Shown here: positions 33,521 to 42,802 of the stretch, piece by piece | How the letters are laid out: each line of letters opens with the position of its first letter | How positions within the stretch are numbered: position 1 is the stretch's first letter | Source of the DNA: Halarchaeum rubridurum | GTDB lineage: Archaea; Halobacteriota; Halobacteria; Halobacteriales; Halobacteriaceae | DNA length: 64,000 nucleotides | Direction of reading: 5' to 3' | Assembly (NCBI RefSeq): GCF_014647115.1 | Contig: NZ_BMOO01000001.1 | Location: 1 to 64,000, forward strand | Notes under the pieces: model-generated | The model's input: the letters and a program-made list of their open reading frames with translations, nothing else | Told to the model about the DNA's origin: nothing | The model's database searches: none | Program-made: the position numbers and the translations under genes

Positions 33521-35179
33521 TCACAGCTTCTTCACCACGTACGGCCCGTCCTGGTGGTAGCCGAGTTTGCGCTTGTAGTACTGGCGCGCGCCGATGCCGG
33601 AGATGACGGCGAGCTTCCCGTAGCCGGCGTCGCGGGCGCGTGCTTCGGCCTCGCGCATCAGCCGCCGGCCGTAGCCGCGGTGTTGCTGGTCGCCGTCACC
33701 GCTCTCCTCGCCGACGCTCACGGCGTCGCCGTAGACGTGGAGTTCGCGCAGGAGCGCGGCGTTCGCCAGTTCCTCGCGTGCCACCTCGTCCGGGAAGCGC
33801 AGGCGCGCGAAGCCGACGAGCAGGTCCTTCTCGAAGTCCTCGAAGCTGATGAACTGCTCCGTCCCGCCGGCGGCCTCGTACTCGATAGTCCCGAGCTCGA
33901 CGGTTTCGGGGTCCTCGTCGTTCATCCCGACCTCGCGACAGCGGATGCAGGAGCACTCCCATCCGTGCTCGTCCATCTTCTGCCACGCGAGCTGTCGGAG
34001 GTTCGACTTCCAGACGCCGGCGTCGATGAAGTCCGCGGGGATGTCGCGCTGGACGCGCTGGAGGCGGACGTACCGCGGGAGGTCCTTCATCACGCGCGCG
34101 ACGAGCTCGGCGGCCTGCTCGTTCTGCAGGGGCTCGAAGTCGTCGCGTCGCCACTGGTCGTAGACGCGCGTCCCGCGCACGACGAGCGTCGGGTAAATCT
34201 TCAGGTAGTCCGGGCGCCACTCGGGGCGCTCGAAGAGCTGCCGGAAGTCCTCCTCGACCATCCGCTCGGTCATCCCGGGTTGGCCCGGCATCATGTGGAA
34301 GCCGACCTTGAACGCCGCGTTTCGCAAATTTCTGTTCGCGTCGATGGACGCCTGGTTGCCGTGGCCCCGATGCATCTCCCGGTTGATGCGCTCGTACGTC
34401 GTCTGGACCCCCACCTCGACTTTCGTCCCGCCGAGGTCGAGCATGCGGTCTATCTGCTCGGGGTCGCACCAATCGGGCTTCGTCTCGAACGTCGTCCCGA
34501 TGTTCCGGATGTCGCCGAACTCGTTCTCGGTCTTGACGTCCTCGAGGTACGAGAACTCGTACTCCGCCTCGCTCTGGGCGAACGAGACGCCCTCGGCGGG
34601 CGCGGGCTCGACGTCGAGGTCGTGGTCGTTGAGGGCCTCGAGACAGCGCTTCACGAACCACTCCTGGTAGTCGTGCGAGCGCGCGGTCATCGTCCCGCCC
34701 ATGATTATCAGCTCCACTTTGTCGACGGGGTGGCCGATCTCGCGGAGTTGGTTGAGCCGCAACGTCACCTGCCCGTAGGGGTCGTAGTCGTTCTGCTCGC
34801 CGCGCGCCGCCGCGGGCTCGTGGCCCGTGTAGGACTGGGCGCTCCCGAACTCGCTCGCGGGGCCGCCCGGGCAGTAGAGACACTTCCCGTGCGGGCAGAG
34901 GTGCGGGCTCGTCATCACCGCGACGGGCGCGACGCCGGAGGCGGTGCGGACGGGCTTGCGCTGGAGGACCTCCTCCAGTTCCTCGCGGCGGCCATCGGGG
35001 GCGTGGTCGAGCAGGTCCGTGTGTTTGGGTACCTGCGCGACGGAGTGCTCCGAACAGACGTCGAGTTTCGCGCTCTCGACGTCGCCCTGCCCGACGTCGC
35101 CCGCGAGGATGCGCGAGACGAGGTCCTCGCACGCCGCCGCGAACGCCTCGTCCTCGCCGCTCTCGGCCTCGCTACTCAT
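33521..35179 (-). CDS. elp3: Elp3-type tRNA uridine-34 carboxymethylation enzyme (radical SAM + GNAT)
   Basis: Elp3 installs carboxymethyl groups at C5 of wobble uridine. The 552-residue protein has an N-terminal tRNA-binding part, the radical SAM cluster in HLCPHGKCLYCPGGP, the GNAT-like segments GYGRRLMREAEARARDAGYGKLAVISG and YYKRKLGYHQDGPYVVKKL at the C-terminus, and the zinc Cys region WECSCIRCREVG between them. In archaea it acts without the other Elongator subunits, and none are present here. Length is normal. Confidence 0.96.
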   Translation of the reverse strand: MSSEAESGEDEAFAAACEDLVSRILAGDVGQGDVESAKLDVCSEHSVAQVPKHTDLLDHAPDGRREELEEVLQRKPVRTASGVAPVAVMTSPHLCPHGKCLYCPGGPASEFGSAQSYTGHEPAAARGEQNDYDPYGQVTLRLNQLREIGHPVDKVELIIMGGTMTARSHDYQEWFVKRCLEALNDHDLDVEPAPAEGVSFAQSEAEYEFSYLEDVKTENEFGDIRNIGTTFETKPDWCDPEQIDRMLDLGGTKVEVGVQTTYERINREMHRGHGNQASIDANRNLRNAAFKVGFHMMPGQPGMTERMVEEDFRQLFERPEWRPDYLKIYPTLVVRGTRVYDQWRRDDFEPLQNEQAAELVARVMKDLPRYVRLQRVQRDIPADFIDAGVWKSNLRQLAWQKMDEHGWECSCIRCREVGMNDEDPETVELGTIEYEAAGGTEQFISFEDFEKDLLVGFARLRFPDEVAREELANAALLRELHVYGDAVSVGEESGDGDQQHRGYGRRLMREAEARARDAGYGKLAVISGIGARQYYKRKLGYHQDGPYVVKKL

Positions 35180-35236
35180 TGGGCGTGAATCAGCCGACCA
35201 CGACGCAAAAACGTATCGTTGGGGGTGCGCGTCGAG

Positions 35237-37342
35237 TCAGTCGAACTGCTCGGCGAGCGCCTCGACGGCGGCGTCGACGACCGCGTCGCGTTCGCCGCTG
35301 AGGAACTCGATGCGGCCGTCCTGCGCGCCGCGCGGGACGACGCCGGCCTCGGGGAGGTCCGCCTTGAGCGTCTCGCCGACCGCGCGGACGTCGAGGTCAC
35401 CCGTCGAGCGAACGCGGAGTTCGTCGCTGTCCGCGCCCACGAGGACGTAGTCGCCGTCGGCGCGCTCGCGGTGGAGCGCGTCGAGGAGGAGCGCGACGGG
35501 CGGGAAGTCGTAGCGGTGCGTGTACTGGTCGACGTCGAGGACGTCGAGCGTCACGTCGCCGTCGACGTCGCGCGCCTCGAGATGGGGTTCGGCCGTCTCG
35601 AACTCGGTTTCGAGCTTCTCACGGAACTGCTCGCCGACGTGGCCGACGAGGCCGGTGTGGGATTCGTCCCAGAGGAGGTCGATGACGATCTCGCGTTTGT
35701 CCTCGTAGGCCTGGTAGAAGGCCTCCAGAGCGAGCGCGTCGCGGACGTTCTCGACGGTGTCGCGGTCGTAGCCGGCCTCGGCGGCGAGTTCGGCGTAGAC
35801 GTCCGGCGTGTCCGCCCAGAACGGCACGGCGGGGAGGTGCGCGAGGTCGTCGCGGACCTCGTCGTTCACGATGCCCGCGAGGTGCGTGGCGAGCACGCCC
35901 GTCGAGACCGGTTCGGCGTCGTGTTGGGTCGGAGAGACGAGGACGTCCGCGGCGTCCGCGGCCTCGCCGTCCGCGTAGCCGCCGTCGAGGGCGACCGTCG
36001 GGGCGTCGTACTGCGCGAGGAGGCCGAGTCCGTCCGTGGACTCGCGGGTGCTCCCCGTGCCGACGAGGACGAACAGCGGGTGTTTCTCGTCGTGGCGGTC
36101 CGCGGCCTGGAGCATCGAGGTGACGTCCTTCGTCGCGTCGTCGAGCGTGTAGAAGCCGTCGTCGAGCGGACGCCGGTCGACGTAGTGGTACTCGGCGTCG
36201 CTCGCGGTGTGTTCGGCGCGGACGAGCGGGAGGACGGCGCGCTCGATGGCGGCCCCGCCGACGTACCCCTCGACGTCCGCGGTGTGACGGACGATGACGG
36301 GGCGCGACTGGATGATGGCGCGGCGAATCTCGGTCGCGGCGTCGACGAGGTCGTCGTGGACGACGTCGACCGCGGTGTCCTGCACGAGCAGCGTCTCGTC
36401 GTCGGGCGTCGCGCGCTCCGTGACCTCGGCCTCGCGGCGCTCGTGGACGGCGCTCGCCTCCGAACCCGTCAGCACGTCGAGCTCCTCGGTCTCCAACTGG
36501 AGTTCGCCGTGGTGGCGCTCGACCTCGCCGACGAGGCGGACGACGTCGCCGGCCTCGACCTCCGGGTAGGCCCGGACGCCGGCTTCGACGAACGCCGCGG
36601 CGTCGACGGTGCCCGTCTCGTCGGTCAGCTCGAAGACCGTCGGGCCGGACGTCTGGCGGACGCCGGTAACCTCGGCCTCGACGGCGACGAGCTCGCCGAC
36701 CTCGGCGTCGAGGGCGTCGATGGGGACGCGGACGACCTCCTCGGGCTCGGGTTCGTCCGATGCTGTTTCGGTCTCCGTGTCTGCGTCAGTCGCCGACTCG
36801 TCCGCGCCCGACTCGTCGCCCGTCTCGGCCTGGTGCTCGTCCGTCGACGGCTCGCGCTCGCCGTGGCTCGCACTCTCCGCGGCCTCCTCTTCGGGCTCCT
36901 CGGTCTCGTCCGCCGTGTCCGGCTCGGACGCCGCGGGCGGCGCTTCGTCCTCGGCCTCTGGGAGCTCGGCGTTCGTCGGTGCGTCCGGGTCGTCGACGAG
37001 CAGCCCGCGGAACTCGCGTTCGGACTGGCGAATCGACCACGCGAGGTCGACGTTCCCGTTGCCGTGGACGTCCTCGACCTCGACGTAGACGGTGTCGCCG
37101 GACTCCCAGTCGAGCGCCTCGAGGCGCTGGGGTATCTCGCTCTTGTGCAGGAGACCGGTGACGTTGTCGCCGATGTCGACGAAGACGCCGAACTCGGCGA
37201 AGCCGTCGACGTGCCCCTCGTAGAAGCGACCCGGCGTGAGCTGTTCGGGCGTGGAACCGCGGAACTCGAAGACGACGTCCTCCTCGTGCGTCTCGCAGAT
37301 GTATCCGTCCGTGGAGGCGCCGCAAATGATACACGAACCCAT
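35237..37342 (-). CDS. RecJ-like DHH-family protein with Zn finger, S1 and OB domains (COG1107 type)
   Basis: The 701-residue protein starts with a zinc knuckle (CIICGASTDGYICETH), continues with an S1 domain (GRFYEGHVDGFAEFGVFVDIGDNVTGLLHKSE), a Glu/Ala-rich acidic linker (about residues 115-205), an OB domain (ELVAVEAEVTGVRQTSGPTVFELTDETG) and a DHH/RecJ-like region. The catalytic DHH motif I appears as RHTADVEG (His353), where active RecJ relatives have H-N-D-A-D-G, so the metal site is altered. Haloarchaea carry several such RecJ paralogues, some tied to GINS. It starts 58 bp from the elp3 start side on the same strand direction. Confidence 0.85.
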   Translation of the reverse strand: MGSCIICGASTDGYICETHEEDVVFEFRGSTPEQLTPGRFYEGHVDGFAEFGVFVDIGDNVTGLLHKSEIPQRLEALDWESGDTVYVEVEDVHGNGNVDLAWSIRQSEREFRGLLVDDPDAPTNAELPEAEDEAPPAASEPDTADETEEPEEEAAESASHGEREPSTDEHQAETGDESGADESATDADTETETASDEPEPEEVVRVPIDALDAEVGELVAVEAEVTGVRQTSGPTVFELTDETGTVDAAAFVEAGVRAYPEVEAGDVVRLVGEVERHHGELQLETEELDVLTGSEASAVHERREAEVTERATPDDETLLVQDTAVDVVHDDLVDAATEIRRAIIQSRPVIVRHTADVEGYVGGAAIERAVLPLVRAEHTASDAEYHYVDRRPLDDGFYTLDDATKDVTSMLQAADRHDEKHPLFVLVGTGSTRESTDGLGLLAQYDAPTVALDGGYADGEAADAADVLVSPTQHDAEPVSTGVLATHLAGIVNDEVRDDLAHLPAVPFWADTPDVYAELAAEAGYDRDTVENVRDALALEAFYQAYEDKREIVIDLLWDESHTGLVGHVGEQFREKLETEFETAEPHLEARDVDGDVTLDVLDVDQYTHRYDFPPVALLLDALHRERADGDYVLVGADSDELRVRSTGDLDVRAVGETLKADLPEAGVVPRGAQDGRIEFLSGERDAVVDAAVEALAEQFD

Positions 37343-37455
37343 TTAGCGGTGAGAAGTCCCCCGCCCCTAAACGACTGTCGAAACCACGCGCGCCGGACGC
37401 GTCCGCGAACGACCCCGCCGAGCGTCGTCGTTCGACGACCGTGCGAGGGCGACGG

Positions 37456-38406
37456 TCAGCGCAGCCGCGCGACCGGCTCGCCGTCGCGTTCGTCGAGCGC
37501 CGCGAGGCCGTCGTCGGCGAGGTCGGCGACGAGGTCGCGCAGCCACTCGCGGCCGTGCTCGCCCTCGGGCGTGTAGTCCACGCGGACCTTCGGGCCGAGG
37601 GCGTCGAGCGCGAGCTCGTCGTGGTTCGAGAGCGCCTTCACGACCCGCCCGCGCATCTGCCGGCGCGACCCCTCGAATTCGGGTTGCGTCGGGACGTCGG
37701 GCGCGGTGAAGTCCCCGCTCTCGTAGGCGTGACACCACGTCCGCCACGGACAGCCGGCCTCGTCGCACGACGGGGTCTTCTCGCAGGCCACGCCACCGAG
37801 CTCCATCATCGCGTTGTTCCAGACCCGCGACTCGCCCGCGGGCATGAGCGCGCCCGCGACGACCGCGAAGGCCTCGTCGTCGTCGGGGACGTCGAAGGCG
37901 CGGTAGAGCACGCGCTCGACGTTCGTGTCCACGACGGCGTTCCCGTTGTCGAACGCGAACGACGCGACGGCGTTCGCGGTGTAGGGGCCGACGCCCATCA
38001 GCTCCTCCAGTTCGTCGGGCTCCGCGGGGAACGAGCCGTCGTACTCCGCGACGACCTGCTCGGCGGCCTCGTGGAGGTAGCGCGCGCGGTTGTTGTAGCC
38101 GAGCGAGTGGCCCGTCCAGAAGCCGACGACGTCGCCGCGCTCGGCGGCCGCGAGGTCGTGGACGGTCGGCCACCTATCGAGGAACTCGTGCCACGCCGTC
38201 TCGACGCGCCCGAGTTGGGTCTGCTGGCTCATCACCTCGGAGACGAGTATCTCGTAGGCGTCCGTCGTCTCGCGCCACGGGAACGAGCGGTGGTCGTCCT
38301 CGTACCACGAGACGAGGGCGTCGCGGACGGCGTCGAGGTCCGCCGGGAGGTGCGTCCGCGGGTCGTCGTCGCCACCCTGGTCAGCCGTCGCGTCCGCGTC
38401 GCTCAT
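37456..38406 (-). CDS. mutY: A/G-specific adenine glycosylase
   Basis: MutY removes adenine mispaired with 8-oxoguanine. The 316-residue protein has FPWRETTDAYEILVSEVMSQQTQLGRV with the catalytic Glu, the helix-hairpin-helix LMGVGPYTANAVASFAF and Asp in AVVDTNVERVL, and four cysteines (CEKTPSCDEAGCPWRTWC) for a 4Fe-4S cluster with spacing C-x5-C-x4-C-x5-C, slightly different from bacterial MutY. The C-terminal domain is short (about 90 residues). The ATG at 38406 is where the conserved part begins after a short acidic lead. Confidence 0.94.
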   Translation of the reverse strand: MSDADATADQGGDDDPRTHLPADLDAVRDALVSWYEDDHRSFPWRETTDAYEILVSEVMSQQTQLGRVETAWHEFLDRWPTVHDLAAAERGDVVGFWTGHSLGYNNRARYLHEAAEQVVAEYDGSFPAEPDELEELMGVGPYTANAVASFAFDNGNAVVDTNVERVLYRAFDVPDDDEAFAVVAGALMPAGESRVWNNAMMELGGVACEKTPSCDEAGCPWRTWCHAYESGDFTAPDVPTQPEFEGSRRQMRGRVVKALSNHDELALDALGPKVRVDYTPEGEHGREWLRDLVADLADDGLAALDERDGEPVARLR

Positions 38407-38509
38407 GCGCGTCTCTCGTGGCGGCGCGCGCTTGAGGGTGGCGACACGCGCCGGGCCGCGACGCCGCCGAACCCCAATCGCCTTCCCGACGCCGCGCGAG
38501 GTGCCGGAC

Positions 38510-38836
38510 GTGACCCTCGACGACCTCGTCGACGACGTCCAGGCGACGAACCGCGAGCTGAAGGACGCCGACTTCGCCCTCGACAGGGAGTCCCGGACCG
38601 AACTCGCCATGCTCGTCGCCGCCCTCGACCCCGAGGAGTCGGACGAGCTCGTCCGGCGCGCGATACACGCGCTCTTCGACTCCTACGTCCAGTCGGGCAA
38701 GCTCGACTTCAACCTCCGGAGCGCGTACGACGCCACCTACGACGAGTACCTCGCGGGGATGAGCTACGACGAGATGGCCGGCGGCCGCCAGGAGTTCCCG
38801 CAGGACGACGACGAGGGCCGGCGCTACCAGTACTAG
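38510..38836 (+). CDS. conserved haloarchaeal protein, function unknown
   Basis: The 108-residue acidic helical protein (TLDDLVDDVQATNRELKDAD, ELVRRAIHALFDSYVQSGKL, YDEYLAGMSYDEMAGG) starts with GTG; a further GTG three codons upstream is possible. It is divergent from mutY. No domain is recognised. The repeated Tyr-Asp-Glu segments suggest a compact helical fold. Confidence 0.65.
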   Translation: MTLDDLVDDVQATNRELKDADFALDRESRTELAMLVAALDPEESDELVRRAIHALFDSYVQSGKLDFNLRSAYDATYDEYLAGMSYDEMAGGRQEFPQDDDEGRRYQY

Positions 38837-38992
38837 CCCCCTCCGTTTCGGCCCCGACGACGGGTGACGTGTCGGCGCACGGCGCGGCGGTGTCCCGGTT
38901 CGTGCGACCCGGGAGCGCGGTGGACGGGGACGGTCGCGGTGGCGGGACGCCGAGCACGTGGGTTTTTGGGAGCGGCCCACCGAGTCGGCGCC

Positions 38993-40183
38993 ATGAGCAC
39001 GACGTGGGACGTCGACCGTTCGCGGCTCGGCTGGTGGGCGATGGCCGTCGTCTTCGCGGGCGTCCTCGCGTTCGTCGTCTACTCGTTCGTCGGGACGTTC
39101 GTCTTCGGCGTCTTCCTCTACTACGCCGTCCGGCCGGTCTACCGGCGGCTCCGCCACCGTATCCGGCCGCCGACGCTCGCCGCGATGGTGAGCCTGCTCG
39201 TCTTCGCCCTGCCGGCGCTCCTCCTGTTGGCGTACGCGTTCGCCATCGGCCTCCAGGAGCTCAACGTCTACTTGAGCACGCACCCGGACAGCTTCCAGCA
39301 ACTGGAGAGCGTGCTCGCGCCGTACGTCGACGTCGCCAGCATCGCCCGCGACCCGCAGTCGATACTCGCCTCGGAGGACGCGCTCGCGGCCCTCCAGGGG
39401 GCGATTCGGGCCGCACAGGGCTACCTCGGCTTCTTCGGGAGCGTCGCGCTCCACACGTTCGTGACGCTCGTCATCGCGTTCTACTTGCTGCGCGACGACG
39501 CGCGCCTCGCCTCGTGGTTCCACCGGCGCTTCGACGACGCGGAGGGCGTCGTCCACGCGTACGCGAAGCGGGTCGACGGGGACTTCTCGAACATCTTCTT
39601 CGGGAACATCCTCAACGCGGTCATCACGGCGATTATCGGCGCCATCTCGTACAGCCTCCTCGACTACGTCGCGCCGGCGGGCGTCGGCGTGCCCTATCCC
39701 GCGCTCCTCGGGGTCCTCACGGGCGTCGCCAGCCTCGTCCCCGTCGTCGGCATCAAACTCGTCTACGTCCCCGTCGCCGGCCTGCTCGCGGTGCGCGCGG
39801 CGAGCGCCGGCCCGGAGACGTTCTGGTTCCCCGCGCTGTACGTCGCCGTCTCGTTCGTCATCGTCGACGTCGTCCCCGACCTCGTCTTGCGCCCGTACGT
39901 CTCCGGGCGGAACCTCCACCTCGGGATGGTGATGCTCGCGTACATCTTCGGGCCGCTCCTCTTCGGGTGGTACGGCATCTTCCTCGGGCCGATGCTCCTC
40001 GTCCTCGTCGTCCACTTCGTCCGCCTCGTCCTCCCCGAACTCCTCGCGGGCGCGCCCATCGAACCAGAGGCGGTCGGCCCGTCGACGACGACCGCCGGGA
40101 CGGTGCAGACTTCCCTGGACGAGGTCGCACAGGGCGGCGACGCGGGCGGTGACGCGGGTGGCGGCGGGGACGTCGACGACTAA
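38993..40183 (+). CDS. AI-2E family transporter (permease)
   Basis: The 396-residue protein has the AI-2E/PerM pattern: two N-terminal helices (WWAMAVVFAGVLAFVVYSFVG, FVFGVFLYYAVRPVYRRL), a soluble region (VLAPYVDVASIARDPQSILA), then five or six helices with FGNILNAVITAIIGAISYSLLDYVAPAGV and the PYVSGRNLHLGMVMLAYIFG segment. The family includes Na+/H+ antiporters and quorum-signal exporters, so the cargo is open. The tail is Gly/Asp-rich. A GTTTTT box lies about 25 bp before the ATG. It overlaps its convergent neighbour by four bases. Confidence 0.9.
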   Translation: MSTTWDVDRSRLGWWAMAVVFAGVLAFVVYSFVGTFVFGVFLYYAVRPVYRRLRHRIRPPTLAAMVSLLVFALPALLLLAYAFAIGLQELNVYLSTHPDSFQQLESVLAPYVDVASIARDPQSILASEDALAALQGAIRAAQGYLGFFGSVALHTFVTLVIAFYLLRDDARLASWFHRRFDDAEGVVHAYAKRVDGDFSNIFFGNILNAVITAIIGAISYSLLDYVAPAGVGVPYPALLGVLTGVASLVPVVGIKLVYVPVAGLLAVRAASAGPETFWFPALYVAVSFVIVDVVPDLVLRPYVSGRNLHLGMVMLAYIFGPLLFGWYGIFLGPMLLVLVVHFVRLVLPELLAGAPIEPEAVGPSTTTAGTVQTSLDEVAQGGDAGGDAGGGGDVDD

Positions 40184-40437
40184 TCGAGCGCCGTCCCGTC
40201 GCGCGGGCAGTAGCGCACGTCCGGGTCGTCCGTCCGAAAGCCACAGTCGGGACACCTGCGGACCGCGGGGCCGTCGCCCGCCTCGGCGTCGCCCCGGTCG
40301 CGGAGGCCGCGGAAGAGCAGCGGGACGAACGGGATGGCGATGAAGAAGACGAACCAGCCGGTGGCGTAGTAGATGGCGGCGCTGAGCGCCAGCGAGGCGA
40401 CGAGGCCGACGACCGCGGTGGCGAGGCGGGAGTTCAC
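40180..40437 (-). CDS. small membrane protein with C-terminal zinc ribbon
   Basis: The 85-residue protein starts with GTG, has two close hydrophobic helices (TAVVGLVASLALSAAIYYA and GWFVFFIAIPFVPLLF) and a cytoplasmic zinc ribbon (RRCPDCGFRTDDPDVRYCPRDG, two C-x2-C-like pairs). Such membrane-plus-ribbon proteins are common in haloarchaea and uncharacterised. It converges with the AI-2E permease by a four-base overlap. Confidence 0.75.
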   Translation of the reverse strand: MNSRLATAVVGLVASLALSAAIYYATGWFVFFIAIPFVPLLFRGLRDRGDAEAGDGPAVRRCPDCGFRTDDPDVRYCPRDGTALD

Positions 40438-40509
40438 GCCCGGCGCGTAGGGACGGGAGCGCTTTGGCCGTGACGGATGACTTATGGTGGTCGGTCGTCG
40501 CCACCCGAT

Positions 40510-40746
40510 ATGTGCGACGTCGACGCCGGGGCAGTCTCCCCGCGGGCGTGGCGACTGCTCCGGGTCGCGGCGGGCTACGACCAGCGGGCGGTCGAACGCG
40601 AACTCGACGGCATCAGGCAGGCGCATATCTCGATGCTGGAGTCCGGGTCGCGCTCGCTCAGCCACGAGCGCCGCCGCGCACTCCTCGCGCTCTACGCGAC
40701 GGAGCTCGAGGCGGCCCAAGTCGAGGCCATCGTCACGCACTTCTGA
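40510..40746 (+). CDS. small XRE-family HTH protein
   Basis: The 78-residue protein is little more than a helix-turn-helix: SPRAWRLLRVAAGYDQRAVERELDG (helices 1-2), HISMLESGSRSLSHERRRAL (recognition helix with the LESG signature of the Cro/C1 fold), and LYATELEAAQVEAIVTHF as a dimer helix. It stands 57 bp ahead of the SLC13 transporter on the same strand and may control it through the palindrome between them. An ATG eleven codons upstream is possible. Confidence 0.7.
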   Translation: MCDVDAGAVSPRAWRLLRVAAGYDQRAVERELDGIRQAHISMLESGSRSLSHERRRALLALYATELEAAQVEAIVTHF

Positions 40747-40761
40747 GTGCGGCCACACACC

Positions 40762-40774
40762 GTTAATGATTAAC
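40762..40774 (+). promoter_or_regulatory. palindrome upstream of the SLC13 transporter
   Basis: GTTAAT-G-ATTAAC is a perfect 6-1-6 palindrome 30-42 bp ahead of the transporter ATG. It is also the AT-rich part of the interval, so operator and TATA element may coincide. Confidence 0.45.
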
Positions 40775-40803
40775 CGTCTGGTTCGTAACGTGGCCGTGTA
40801 TCA

Positions 40804-42369
40804 ATGATACGCCCAGACGTCTCGACCGCACGCGGCCGTGTCACCGTCTTCGGTATCGCGGTGGTCGCAACCGTCCTCGTCGCGCTCGCACCGACGCCCA
40901 CGGGGCTCTCGATTGCCGGGAAGTACGCCATCGCCACGATGGTGTTCGCCGGCATCTGCTGGGTGACCGGCGCGCTCCCGCTCGCCGTCACCGCCCTGTC
41001 GATACCCGTGTTGCTCACCGCGTTCGGCGTCTACGGTGACATCGACGCCGCGCTCGCACCGTTCGCAGACCACCTCATCTTCCTCTTCATCGCCGGCTTC
41101 ATGCTGGCGAACGGCCTCCAGAAGTACGACATCGACCGCCGCGTCGCCCTCTGGCTCATGGCGACGATGGGCTCCTCGCCGCGCAAACTCGTCGGCGCGG
41201 TGATGATCGCCACGGCGTTCTTCTCGATGTGGGTCTCCAACACCGCGACCTCCGCGATGATGGCGCCCATCGCCGTCGGCGTCCTCACGCAGGTCATCGG
41301 CCGCGAGAAGCTGATGGAGCAGACGGACGACGGCGAGTTCACGAACATTCAGGTCTCGATGCTGCTCGGGACCGCGTACGCCGCCTCGGTCGGTGGCGTG
41401 GGCACCCTCATCGGGACGCCGCCGAACGCCATCGTCGCCGGCCAGCTCCAGCAGCTCCTCAACTACGAGATCACCTTCTTCGACTGGCTCCTGATCGGCA
41501 TCCCCATCGTCCTCATCACGCTCCCGGTCGTCTGGTTCGTCCTCACGTACGTCCTCTTCCCGCCGGACGTCGACGACGTGAGCGGGGCGCGCGAGGAGGC
41601 CCGGCGGTACCTCCGCGAGGAGGGCGACCTGCCCCGCGAGGGCCGAATCGTCGCCGGCATCTTCGGCGTCACCGCGCTCCTCTGGGTCGTCGGCGGCCTC
41701 GGCGACTTCCTCCAGCCGTACATGAGCCCCGTCACGTACACGACGGTCTTCGGCGGCTCCGGTGAGACGCTGTTCGGCACGACGAGCGGCCACCAGGGCC
41801 TCCTCTACTACGTGATGGTCGGCCTCTACGCGATTCCCGCCCTCGTCCTCTTCGACACGATGGAGTGGGAGGAACTGGAGGACATCGACTGGGGCACCAT
41901 CCTGCTGTTCGGCGGCGGCCTCTCGCTGGCCGCCGGCTTCGCGGAGACGGGCGCGACGAAGTGGATCGCCGAATCCGTCTTCAACGCCCTCACGGGCGCG
42001 CCCATCGTCGCCATCGTCTTCGTCGTCACGCTCCTCGTCATCTTCCTCACGGAGATGACGTCGAACACGGCGACGGCGACCATCATCGTCCCCGTCCTTA
42101 TCAGCCTCGGCGGCGTGCTCGCGGCGACGCTCGGCCTCGCGGACTACGCGGCCGCCATCTTCCTCGCCGTCTCCGGCGCGGTCGCCGCCTCCTTCGCGTT
42201 CGCGCTCCCGGTGGCGACGCCGCCGAACGCCATCGTCTTCGGCAGCGGCTACCTGAAGCAAAAACACATGATGCGCGCGGGCGTCGTGCTCAACCTCGTG
42301 ATGACGGCCGTGCTGACCGTCCTCATCTACGCGCTCTTCCGGTTCGTCTGGCCGGTCGTCCTCTGGTAG
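40804..42369 (+). CDS. SLC13/DASS family sodium-coupled anion transporter
   Basis: The 521-residue protein has 11-12 predicted helices and the two DASS signatures that bind substrate and Na+: FSMWVSNTATSAMMAPIAVG in the first half and TEMTSNTATATIIVPVLIS in the second. GGVGTLIGTPPNAIV and ATPPNAIVFGSGYL repeat the second helical-hairpin element. The family moves dicarboxylates, citrate or sulfate with Na+; the substrate cannot be chosen from sequence. An HTH gene precedes it and a PadR gene follows on the opposite strand. Confidence 0.93.
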   Translation: MIRPDVSTARGRVTVFGIAVVATVLVALAPTPTGLSIAGKYAIATMVFAGICWVTGALPLAVTALSIPVLLTAFGVYGDIDAALAPFADHLIFLFIAGFMLANGLQKYDIDRRVALWLMATMGSSPRKLVGAVMIATAFFSMWVSNTATSAMMAPIAVGVLTQVIGREKLMEQTDDGEFTNIQVSMLLGTAYAASVGGVGTLIGTPPNAIVAGQLQQLLNYEITFFDWLLIGIPIVLITLPVVWFVLTYVLFPPDVDDVSGAREEARRYLREEGDLPREGRIVAGIFGVTALLWVVGGLGDFLQPYMSPVTYTTVFGGSGETLFGTTSGHQGLLYYVMVGLYAIPALVLFDTMEWEELEDIDWGTILLFGGGLSLAAGFAETGATKWIAESVFNALTGAPIVAIVFVVTLLVIFLTEMTSNTATATIIVPVLISLGGVLAATLGLADYAAAIFLAVSGAVAASFAFALPVATPPNAIVFGSGYLKQKHMMRAGVVLNLVMTAVLTVLIYALFRFVWPVVLW

Positions 42370-42386
42370 GACGCCGACGAACCCCC

Positions 42387-42662
42387 TTAGAAGTCGACGT
42401 ACTGGTCCTCCCACTCGCGGCGCGCTTCGAGTTCGCGCCGACCGCGGCGGGTGAGCGAATAGTAGTTCGTCCGCTGGTCGAGTTGGCCCTTATCGACGAG
42501 TCCCTTCTCGACGAGCGTGTCGAGGTTCGGGTAGAGTCGTCCGTGGTGGACCTCGCTCTCGTAATACTCCTCCAGTTCCTCCTTGAGCGCCAGTCCGTGC
42601 GGCTCCTCCCCCCCGGCGATGACGTACAAGAGGTCTCGCTGAAATCCTGTCAGGTCATTCAT
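42387..42662 (-). CDS. PadR family transcriptional regulator
   Basis: At 91 residues this is a minimal PadR winged helix: LTGFQRDLLYVIAGGEEPHGLALKEELEEYY, then VHHGRLYPNLDTLVEKGLV with the L-Y-P-x-L recognition motif, and YYSLTRRGRRELEARREW as the wing and C-terminal helix. Short haloarchaeal PadR proteins often repress neighbours. An inverted repeat lies between its TATA box and the ATG, suggesting autoregulation. Confidence 0.92.
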   Translation of the reverse strand: MNDLTGFQRDLLYVIAGGEEPHGLALKEELEEYYESEVHHGRLYPNLDTLVEKGLVDKGQLDQRTNYYSLTRRGRRELEARREWEDQYVDF

Positions 42663-42677
42663 ACTGGTCCTCTCTGA

Positions 42678-42706
42678 AGGCGGTTAGTTCGCCTATTGTA
42701 TAACTC
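42678..42706 (-). promoter_or_regulatory. PadR promoter with inverted repeat
   Basis: Minus-strand GTTATACAATA (about 42695-42706) lies about 35 bp before the PadR ATG. AGGCG-7 bp-CGCCT (42678-42694) sits between TATA and start, where a repressor would block initiation. Confidence 0.5.
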
Positions 42707-42802
42707 TGCTGTACTTAGACGGCTCGAACCCACCTCCTAATATACTGACCTATTTCGATTCGTTCTCCCGACGGCGGAGGAACGCGTCCGGGCGACGACA
42801 CA

